From: Paralichthys olivaceus
Lineage: Eukaryota; Chordata; Actinopteri; Pleuronectiformes; Paralichthyidae
Length of the DNA stretch: 64,000 bases
Direction: 5' to 3'
Assembly (NCBI RefSeq): GCF_024713975.1
Contig: NC_091096.1
Coordinates: forward strand, 22,903,458-22,967,457
Shown here: one piece after another, positions 55,374-64,000 of the stretch
Layout: every line of letters begins with the position of its first letter
Position numbering within the stretch: the stretch's first letter is position 1
Notes under the pieces: model-generated
Told to the model about the DNA's origin: nothing
Databases searched by the model: none
What the model saw: only the letters and a program-made list of their open reading frames with translations
Program-made: the position numbers and the translations under genes

Positions 55374-58300
55374 TCAGGAAACCTTCTCCACCTCACCACA
55401 GCTGCTCTTCCTGTCCTGTTTATTTAACAGTGATGCCACCTGGTCCTTATCCTCCCTGACTACAGGTCCACTGCTGCCACACTGCTGCTCCCCATACTGT
55501 AGGTGATGACCCACTGGGATCTGAGTTTGTCTGGGGGTCTGCAGTGGACACAGTTCCATCTGAGGACAGTGGGAGATGATGACTGACAGAGAGGGATGAG
55601 ATACAGCCAAGAGTCCTCCCCCTACAGGAGAGATGAGAGCAGGGCAGATGTAGGAGCTTTCACAGTTGCTGCCGCTGCTGTGCTCAGTGAACATTTGAAA
55701 GCTGAGGCTGTTCGCCTTGAGTCTGATGGAGTCTGTGATGCTGTTGTGAGTGGAGTTGTGTTTACTGCTGCCACTCTCCAACAGCTCCTGCCGGCCCAGG
55801 ATGTGGCGCCGGATAATCTTTCGGAAAGTCTGTCGGAACTCCCGGATTCTGTAGGCATAGATGAAGGGGTTGACCACAGAGTTGGCGTGAGAGAGGATAA
55901 TGGCCACATACATGATCCAAGCCGGAGGACGATCACATTCGGGACAGAAGAGGGTGAAGCAGTTGATGATGTGTAAAGGCAGCCAGCAGACAGCAAACAG
56001 CCCCACGATGATGGCCAGAGACTTGGCGGCCTGGACCTCTTTCTGCAGCGTAGAGCCCGACTTCTCCCCATGAGCCGCCTTCCCCTCCATCAGCTTGAGC
56101 TGGTAACGAGCAGCCATGAAGATACGCAGGTAGATGGCCAGCATCAGCAGCAGAGGAATCAGTACGCAGGCGAAGAAGTTGAAGTAGACCATGTACTTCA
56201 TTTCCACCACCTCCTCGAACAGGCACTTCATCAGGCCGGGCAGGCAGGAGACGGAGCTGTTGCCCCTCTCAGTCATCCTGTGCCAGCCCATCATTGGGGT
56301 CAGACCGATGATGATGGATAAAACCCAGCAGATGGCGATGATGCCACGAGCCCGCTGGCCTGTCACCAAACTGTTGTACCTGGGGAGGGAGACGACACGT
56401 CAAGCATCAGCTGTGTCTGTCAGCTCTCTGGGTCTTTTAATTTATTATATCTGAATTTATAATCATAATAATACAAGTGCCTGTCTGCTCAGAATGGACT
56501 GTTCTCTTATCGTGTGTTAATGGTCCAGAGTAATTTGAGAATTATTCCTTGCCATTAGTGAGTCCTCCTCAAACAGTTCTACAATACTTGTTTTTATTGT
56601 TTGTGTGTTGGACATTGTGTGCAGAGCTTTTATAAACAGTCTATGGTGCAGAGTGAAGTTAGAGAGCTTTATGTTCATCCTACCTGGTTTATCTGCACGG
56701 AAGATATTACAGTTTTTCATAAAATCTAATATTCTTAATATTAACTGGATTTCCTATCACTTGTCACATCTTTATATCTACAAGTATCACTCGTATTATT
56801 TCTATTATCACAACCAGTCTGACTGAGCTTTAAAATGACCTGGTCTCTCTCCCTTTTTCCAGATCCCCGTCTCCCCCACATTACGCTTGACGAGTTTCCC
56901 AAATTGCCCCTGACAGCTTTGCCGGCAGTGTGTGATTGTTGTATGATAATCTGCACATAGATACACTGTATGAATGTGTGTGGGTAAAAACTGTACTGTA
57001 AAGCACTTTTAGTGTTTATCAAGACTAGAAAAAAAATGACCATCCGCTCTACAAAGATTACTAAAATTCAATCAAATAAGCTGCCAACAATAAGACACAT
57101 GGAATTTATAATATTTGTCCACAGCGTATTAATTTATCCTTCACTTGGCTCATCTGATTTGCCCCATGGAATCACAAACTCATCACGGAACTAAAAGAGA
57201 AAGAATAAATAAACAAAGCAGTTCAGGACTCCTCAAAGGAAGAGTCTATTTTGAGTGTGGGAGAGCAGCTGAGATCTTTGGCTTGTTTCTATGACATTCT
57301 TAAGATGTTAAAGTGCAAAGGTTAATGCTGCAAAAACAACTTCCTTCATCAGGGACGCAGAAAACAAACGTTTACAAATCCTAATGGATCTTCAGCAGGA
57401 GAAGAGTGAAAAACAGGAAGATAGATCTCAAAGCAGCTCTGAGGTTGAGCAAGACAACAGGTTTAATGGCTGGAGACCACCCGAAGAGAATGAGGTCCAA
57501 GCTGTCGTTTAGCATAAACAGCCAGATGAACGAATGTGTTTTTACAGTTAAATCATAAAGTCAGATCACACAGGGGCTTACAAGAGGGTCACACAGTCTG
57601 TATAAGCAATTAGAGCGATATTCATTTTGATTGCTCTCAGGGGAAGTCGCCGTTTCTGGACACACTTCAGATGATATGTCTTAGCTGATAGTCTGAGATG
57701 AAATATGACGTTTTACTGAGAGACCCTCGCTGCCTGGGAGTAAGAAAAAAAAAGCTAAAGAAAAATACATTACGGGACATTTTAAATGTGTTCTTTTTCT
57801 TGAAGATTATTTTATGCTCTTATTTTTTCTTCCACAATAAAGAACTTTTACAGCAACTTTTTTAAATAGTTTACACTGAAGGTATTATTGTAGTTATAGC
57901 TAATGTGTAATATGGTAATACTTTATATAGAGCACCTCCCTTCCTAACTGGCACCTTGGCTTAACCTGCACTTAAGCAGTAACAGGCCCGCACTTCTTTT
58001 TTTTATTATTTCTATGTCATTTTATAAGCAGTATTTATTGTTACACCAGGTTTTTAATGCTCTTAGCTTGATTGTTCTCTCCCTTGTACGTCGCTTTGGA
58101 CAAAAGCGTCTGCTAAATGACTAAATGTAAATGTAAATGTAAATATATCAGTTATTCATTAAAATACTAAGTACAACTTTTGTGTTGCCTTGTTTTTGCT
58201 TTTCTTTGGTGCTTATTAACTTCTGTCATTGTTAATAAAATGCTGTTATAAATGTTTATAGCCAGCCCAGGTCTGGTCTGTAGGTATCTATATTAGTATA

Positions 58301-59073
58301 TCATTATTCTATCAAGTCTAGAACACCTTGATAGCAAATAGATAGTAGTTCAAGTTTTTTATAAATGGTGTCGATCAGAATGTGACCTGGGAGATAAAAC
58401 AATATCAACGATTATGGCAATAAAATTTCATCAACTGTAAACCAACAAAAGTTACAATTGACAGATTTTTAAAATGTTTTGCTGTATATCAAGTGTTTGT
58501 CGCAGGACAGTTTAAAACCATTACTTCCCTTAGGAGCTAAACATGTCTTTGTATTAAACTGAAATAATAATGTGTCATGTATTGTGATAATAATCAATTT
58601 CGAATGATATGAACATTTTTATCTTGATATAATTTTTGGCCTTATGCCTAGTGATACCAAACCTTTCTGTTTTTCTCTGACTAATATCTAACAAATTCAG
58701 TAAGTCCTCAGAGGGCTGTCCTCATGGTCACTGACCTGAGCGGTAACTTGATTGCAATGTAGCGGTCTATAGCGATGGCCAGCAGGCTGAAGATGGAGCT
58801 CTGAGTGAGAACCAGCACGAAGCAGGCGATGAAGAGGCAGCCGTAGAAGTTGGAGCAGAACCCGGTGCTGATCACGATGGCGAAAGGGATGGCCAGGACG
58901 CCCACGGCGATGTCAGCCACCGCTAGCGACACCACGAAGAAGTTGGTGATGGTCTGCAGGTTGCTGTTGAGGCACACGGCCCAGCAGACCAGCACATTGC
59001 CCAGCACAGAGAACGCAGCGATCAGCACTTCCAGGATGATGTAGAGGATGGAGGCGACGGGGTCTTCAGGCAT
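55374..59073 (-). CDS. adora2a: Adenosine receptor A2a
   Basis: Gs-coupled seven-helix receptor for adenosine that raises cAMP. Two coding exons, 59073-58736 and 56379-55374 on the minus strand, total 1344 nt and give 447 residues (human about 412). The intron falls after the DRY region, in [17 protein letters not shown], as in other adenosine receptors. Visible marks are [20 protein letters not shown] in TM2, DRYIAI in TM3, [15 protein letters not shown] in TM4, CLFEEVV in extracellular loop 2, [11 protein letters not shown] in TM6 and [13 protein letters not shown] in TM7. The tail is long, about 150 residues, which is typical of A2a and not of A2b. Teleosts have two co-orthologues; which of them this is cannot be decided here. 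A 5' UTR segment of the first coding exon reaches 59200 and contains a short upstream ORF. Confidence 0.96.
56380..58735 (-). other. adora2a coding intron
   Basis: A 2.36-kb intron. It contains a SINE-like tail at 58060-58145 ('gtcgctttggacaaaagcgt', 'ctgctaaatgactaaatg') followed by AAATGT repeats, a similar short piece near 56930-57050, and a possible MITE remnant at 58390-58650. No gene was seen inside. Confidence 0.6.
58060..58145 (+). repeat. SINE-like repeat tail
   Basis: The sequence 'gtcgctttggacaaaagcgt' followed by 'ctgctaaatgactaaatgta' is the recognisable 3' end of the common fish tRNA-derived SINE-like family, ending in an AAATGT run. Confidence 0.7.
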
Positions 59074-59200
59074 GGTGAGACAAATGACGAGGTCACTGAT
59101 GAGGAGGGAGGAAACCTCGCCTCAACGACCATTGCTGCTGTAGAATAATCTATCATTCCTCCTCAGTCCAGACACGGGACACAGTCGCCTCCATTCTCTC
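59074..59200 (-). promoter_or_regulatory. adora2a 5' UTR with upstream ORF
   Basis: On the minus strand an acceptor 'ctttgtcaccag' ends at 59201, so the coding exon starts at 59200. An ATG at 59194 opens a 13-codon frame ending with TGA at 59155-59153 (MEATVSRVWTEEE). It stops 79 bp before the receptor ATG. The receptor start itself is in MPEDPVASI. Mammalian A2a receptor mRNAs are known to carry upstream ORFs that limit translation. Confidence 0.6.
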
Positions 59201-60104
59201 CTGGTGACAAAGAAAAGAACATTTTAAAAAGCTGCTCTGCTGTCCTCTCTCCTCTAACAGCACAACTGGAATGTTAAGGCTCCACAGATAGAGAGGTAGG
59301 TACAGAAGTGAAAAAGAGGAAACATCTTTATCATCAAGGAAGTGAATTTCAACTGACATGCACATCAGACATTTACCATAGCTACCATTGGTTAGTCACA
59401 ATAAAAATAGACACACGAGAACAGAACACCACTTGACAGATTACACACACACACACACAGTTGTGCTCCCATGACTTTAGAGGACATTACAGAGAGACTT
59501 ACTCATACTTGCCTAAACCTTAACTTTAAAACATGTCTTCACCTTGAAATGAAATTATACACATTATGTGTCATCGAACTTGACGGTCAAAAACTTGACA
59601 ATCAAATAAAATGACTCACTGTTTGGGAAAAAATATCTTGAAAAAGTCCCACATTACTGACTGATAAAGTCCAAGACCAAAAAGACCAAAGGCCAAAAAT
59701 GTTCCTCCTTTCATCAGACCAACCTCTCCTCTCTCAAAGCATCTGTGAAGTCCAGTGTGACTGTCTGTGGGGCTACACATGGTTTAATACTCTCTAGAAA
59801 GGATGGTATTGTTGCTCGTTTCCTTCCCTCAGGAAACATTGGTTATACCCCTGACCTCTAAACAGTTACTAACTGGTGAGTATTTAATAGCTCAAAGTAA
59901 ATATTGCACTACAATTTGCCAGAGGGTCAAAGGTCAGATACATCGATGCAATGCTCAATACTTCATGTCTGCTAGATGTGTTAAATAGCCAGTTTATTTG
60001 TTTGCACTAACTTTAAAGGCGCTCTAATCGATTTTGTGTTTGCAGCTTGTTTTTAAGAATTTCTTTAGCCCCTTTTGATTCATTTTTAATAACTCAGCTC
60101 TGGA

Positions 60105-60482
60105 GGTCTCTCTTAATCTGTGGCTTCAGTGGATGCCGTGTAGAGTGTGAGAAGAGCACACACCTTCTGAGCAGGTTTTGGTATGAAGCTATCATGCCAG
60201 GGATGTGGAGCAGGATAGCAAGAACGTTCTGGAGTCTTTCTGGGTTCTCCAGCTTCCTTTCACAGACTGAACACACGTTGATTGTGGTGAGGTTGATTGA
60301 AGAATTGTGTGTAATTGGTGTGAATGTGAGTGTGGATGGTTGTTTGGTTTTTTGTTTGTGTATCACTGGGGTCATGTTGGTCCTGCGATACACAAACACT
60401 GCCTTTACCACCACCGTTTACCCCGCCTCTTACCCAATGTCACCTGAGAGGCAGCAATCCTCAAAGGATAAACGGCAAGGAT
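60105..60482 (-). repeat. Interspersed fish repeat, minus-strand copy
   Basis: The reverse complement contains 'aggcggggtaaacggtggtg', 'ccacactcacattcacacc' and 'gtgaaaggaagctggagaac', which match the family at 46924-47213. It abuts a (ATGG)n array, a usual partner of this repeat. Confidence 0.65.
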
Positions 60483-60483
60483 A

Positions 60484-60820
60484 ATGGAAGGATGGATGGA
60501 TAACAAATGGATGGACGTATGGACGGACAGATGGACAGATTTATGTATGGATAGAAGAATGGATGGACGAATAGATGGGTAGAGGAACGGAAGGACAGAC
60601 AGACGGATGGATGGAAGTATGTAAGTATGGATGGATGGATGGATGGATGGACGGACGGACGGACAGATGGATGGATGGATGGATGGAAGTATGGATGGAT
60701 AGATGGATGGATGGACGGAAGTATGGATGGATGGATGGATGGATGGATGGATGGATGGATGGATGGATGGACAGACGGAAGGACGGACAGATAGAAGTAT
60801 GAATGGATGGACAAATCATA
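60484..60820. repeat. (ATGG)n tetranucleotide array
   Basis: About 340 bp of variant ATGG/ACGG/AAGT units. Long open frames on both strands through it are artefacts. Confidence 0.95.
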
Positions 60821-61676
60821 AATGAACAACATGTCATCTGGAGGATAATATTGAACCATACTGTGGTTTTGCAGCTGCTGCTTGTTTTGTAATGTGTAAA
60901 TGTCACTGGATGAATGTGTCTTTTCTTCAGTCGTGGTTCAGACCTTTTTCCTTCCATGCCTCCTCTGTGCAGTGGTTGTTAGAATATGGCTCCTGGTCTC
61001 TTCTCAATTAGTGCATGACATTGAAGTTAGATTCCCTGATACCCACAGACCGTCTGCCATAAAAGGCTTAACAAACAGAAATCGGCTGTTTTTGCGGTGC
61101 TGGATTCCCTTAGAGGGAATGTTTCTTGGGGTTAGGCAGAGTTTTAGGAGATAACAGCTGTGCTGGAACACAGAGGTCTTTACTCTCTCAGTCAGGCTTT
61201 TCCCTTCGGGCCGGATCATACTGATACTAACGTCTTGTTATTCCAAGGATGTTAGATACTGCAAAGTTTTTTCATTCTATTTCACAAATAACTCTTTTGT
61301 TGGTCTCGATCCTCAGTGTAGCAGGTCTTCATTTGTCTCGATGTCATCTGAATACTACGCCAGCAATGCACCATAAAATAACAAACTATCCTGAAATAAA
61401 ATGATGAAACAGAGAAACTCCAGGGATTAGTGAAATAGTGAAACAAGGGGACGTAAGGACTTTCTTAAAGACAGAAACTGAACTCTCTTTTAAATTCTGA
61501 AATAAAATGAAGGATTGATATACCATGATAAGTCTATTAATGTCTGAGTGAATTTGCCCCAAACCCCTTTGAGAGCACACCAAGAAAACACATCACCTCA
61601 TTGTACTGCGTCACAGATGAAGCACAGGAGGAGCGAACATCCCACCTACAGCTTCCTGATAACAGACACTGTGATT

Positions 61677-61705
61677 GCGAACATGAGCTGCGCGCTCATG
61701 TTCGC
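61677..61705. repeat. Perfect 12-bp inverted repeat
   Basis: Arms GCGAACATGAGC (61677-61688) and its exact complement (61694-61705) flank the 5-base loop tgcgc. The left half-motif GCGAACAT occurs a third time at about 61632. The surrounding sequence is otherwise ordinary. Confidence 0.9.
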
Positions 61706-62544
61706 TCAAAGAGACAACATGGCTGGTGGCAGGGCGACCGGACCGTGCGTCAACCAGAACAGGCAATAAGACAAACACTGACACACAGACAACAATAACT
61801 GTCATCACGCTCTGATCATTAAGTACCATGTTATAACTCGGAGATGAAGAACCAACCTTCCTACAAAATGTTTGTGTAATTGTCCTATCCACATTCTGTC
61901 ACCTGCTCTCTCCCTCTCATCACTTTTGTGTGGACACAGGATTTCACACCTTGTTAAGACCTATGACTTGAGATTTGTGAATATGGGCTGCACAAAATTG
62001 AATTTGATCTTTTTTTAATTTTTCTCTGTCCCATCACCAGCTCTTCCTCGGGTGTGTTTCTCAGTGTGCAGGCATTGTTTTCCGATGATTAAGGGCTTTA
62101 TATTATATTTTTCCAACGTTAAGATGTGAGATGGAGGTAGACCCTGCCTTCCTGATCTCCTGCAGGCCTAAAATGAGACTAGTTTTGCTCTGAGCTCATC
62201 AGTCTGGATTTGATCTGGACCAATTGTAGTCCTGGTTGATTCAAACATACCTAAGGCTGACTTAGGAGCTGACTCCACCCCAGCCAAGTTTAAATGTATA
62301 TTTAAGCATCAAAATAAAGATGCAGTTGATTATGAAACAAAGCATTAACACCAACTAACCCCACACTCTTTTTCTTAAAGAAACTTGCATTAATAAAGTA
62401 GAGTGACATTCCTCCAACGAGGCCCAACACTCCCCTTAAATTCAACCGAGCTGCACCAGTTGCCCACACTTGCATCTGTTTCCTCTGTATGCCTGATTTT
62501 TTTTTGTTTTCTAAGAAATCAATGAAAATGTCAAAAAAATGTTA

Positions 62545-62895
62545 AAGATCCAGTGAGTAGCATCTAGTGGTAAAGTTGTATATTGGAACCAGATGATTAC
62601 ACTTAGTCACACCCGCTATTTTCGATCATGTTGAAGAAACAATAGTGGCCTTCAGTAACATAAAAATGGAAAAGCCATCTTTAATGTCATTGTTTGGTTT
62701 GTCTGTTCTGGGCCACTGTAAAAACATGGATGTCTAATGGGAGGACCCGCTCCGCACAAAGATATATACAGGTTGTTAAACGGTAACGAGTACACACTGA
62801 TTCTTAGTCAGGTGATTGCAAACTAATGACAAGATAAATATGCATATTATACGTAGTTCCTTCCTCTAAATCCTGCACACTGGCCCTTTAAAGAA
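62545..62895. mobile_element. MITE-like element, same family as 19405-19735
   Basis: The left end 'aaagatccagtgagtagcat' and right end 'ctaaatcctgcacactggcc' are diverged inverted repeats. The interior has the family features 'gcatctagtggtaaagttgt' and 'gggaggacccgctccgcaca'. Confidence 0.65.
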
Positions 62896-63734
62896 ATGGA
62901 AAAGAAATTCCTTGTTTCACCCCCTGATCCAGATCCACTTCACAATGTTGTGTGATCTTACCTGACCCATCCTTCCACAGAGTTCCATGCTAATCTGTCT
63001 GGTTTTGTGGAATCTTGCTTAAAATCCAACCAATAAACAGTGGGGTTAAAAAAAAACTGCTTATAAAAATGTTCAAGCATAAGCTTGAGTCCTTAATGTT
63101 GAGTATTTACATGTTATGTACTTATGTCGCTTGAGTACTTTTATGTTGAGTACTTATAAATCTACTCTCGTGTCTACACCAGGGATCAGAGAGAATCCAC
63201 ATTTCGATCCTGCCCATGTCCTGTACATATGGTACATATTGTCAGTAAAGTTGAGTTTGACACAACAGCATCTTCTAAAGCTTGATCCGGTCATGTGATC
63301 AGATGCTGGTCACTAGACACACATGGTTTATGATGTGGACCGTGTTTGTGGACATACAGTAAGTGGACTGGGAGTCTGTTAAACACAGAGCAGCAGGCAG
63401 AGGACGGTGAAGGTGTATGGACAACTGATAAATAGACAGATCAATAAATCAGAGACTTGATGGACTCACTACAGGAATGATCGGGGTCAGTGTAGTTAAA
63501 TACATTTTGCTCCAGCAGGTGTTTGAACCAGTGAGAGTGGGACAGCCTGCACCACATCACTTCTCCTTCACATGCAGCTCTGCTACTGGACACGTTTATC
63601 TTACATATAATATACAAATAATACAAATAATAAACCTGCAGAAAGACTGACCGAACTGAGAAGGCACAGCGAACAACTACATCACAACATTCAAACTCAG
63701 AATCTCACGCAGAATCAAACTTCGAATGGCTCAC

Positions 63735-63806
63735 CTTGTTTGTCTGGATGTTCTTGCCCAGCGTAGAAAAGTAGATCTTTAAAAAGGGATGGAAGAAACG
63801 CTCCAG
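63735..63806 (-). other. Candidate minus-strand exon, 72 bp
   Basis: On the minus strand a good acceptor (tttttcag) ends at 63807 and a good donor (acaag|gtgagc) starts at 63734. The segment is a multiple of three and open in two frames, one reading LERFFHPFLKIYFSTLGKNI. It could be a 5' exon of adora2a or part of an unidentified gene to the right. Confidence 0.35.
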
Positions 63807-64000
63807 CTGAAAAATGAAAAGTGCAAATAGTTAGCGCTTCCTGAGCGACACGTGAGAGGCTCCCGAGATCAACACGAACAACCCGCCTCCGTTCACATGA
63901 GACTTCCTCCAGCACAGATCATAGATACACGATAATCACTGAGCGATTATCTGCTGATTCACTTCACACACGTTTAGACTGGTTCTTAACCTCCCTCCCT

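Larger units (their letters stand above)
59201..63734. other. Region upstream of adora2a without a supported gene
   Basis: This should contain adora2a upstream exons or promoters, but none could be fixed. It holds a repeat near 59455-59560, the minus-strand repeat and ATGG array, the inverted repeat at 61677-61705, and diverged repeat fragments from 62400 to 63060. No other coding gene was seen. Confidence 0.5.

Noticed and set aside
55596-55976. Plus-strand 126-codon frame
   Set aside because: It is the shadow of the adora2a second coding exon on the opposite strand.
60461-60957. Long open frames on both strands with His-Pro-Ser-Ile or Trp-Met-Asp-Gly peptides
   Set aside because: They are translations of the (ATGG)n array.
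61611-61892. Minus-strand 93-codon frame with a hydrophobic, signal-peptide-like start (TVIVVCVSVFVLLPVLVDA)
   Set aside because: No splice sites or family similarity were found, it contains the 12-bp inverted repeat, and the opposite strand is open as well. It was kept only as a remote possibility.

Overview
The window looks like teleost fish nuclear DNA. The genes carry introns with GT-AG borders, base composition is AT-rich, microsatellites are abundant, and many short interspersed repeats of types common in ray-finned fish genomes are present. No prokaryotic operon, CRISPR array, rRNA or convincing tRNA gene was seen. No retrovirus-like or other capsid-bearing fossil was recognised. All exon models below were built by hand from splice borders and reading phase, and each complete model closes in frame.

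Layout, plus strand first. 1-4560: last four coding exons and 3' UTR of smad2. 5278-6332: ier3ip1, complete. 7925-10396: a five-exon gene for a membrane-anchored MaoC-like hot-dog protein, with a striking palindrome and a CLEAR-type E-box upstream. 12.8-15.25 kb: a gene with one coding exon for an acidic protein ending in a CaaX box, not recognised. 16.2-16.75 kb: a decayed LINE fragment on the minus strand. 18371-26391: susd1, with three EGF domains, eight predicted sushi domains, an FN3-like region and one membrane span. It contains a young internal tandem duplication. 29304-30641: zbtb26. 32886-36482: a P2X ATP-gated channel. 37457-41807: gucd1.

The right part is on the minus strand. 49231-42786: upb1, whose first intron holds a hAT-like element of about 1.9 kb with an 8-bp target duplication. 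52950-50779: the C22orf15 homologue. 59200-55374: adora2a (two coding exons, with a short upstream ORF). The last 5 kb holds repeats, a 12-bp inverted repeat and one possible minus-strand exon.

The genes do not form one pathway. They cover TGF-beta signalling (smad2), ER/Golgi membrane function (ier3ip1), purinergic signalling (the P2X channel and adora2a, which sense ATP and adenosine), pyrimidine breakdown (upb1), transcription control (zbtb26) and a cell-surface protein (susd1). As recalled, human counterparts lie on 18q21 (SMAD2, IER3IP1), 9q31-q33 (SUSD1, ZBTB26) and 22q11 (C22orf15, ADORA2A, UPB1, GUCD1), so the window joins three blocks that are separate in humans. The observations most worth a second look are the susd1 exon duplication, the hAT-like element with its enclosed exon-like structure, the promoter palindrome at 7.77 kb, and the unassigned CaaX gene.
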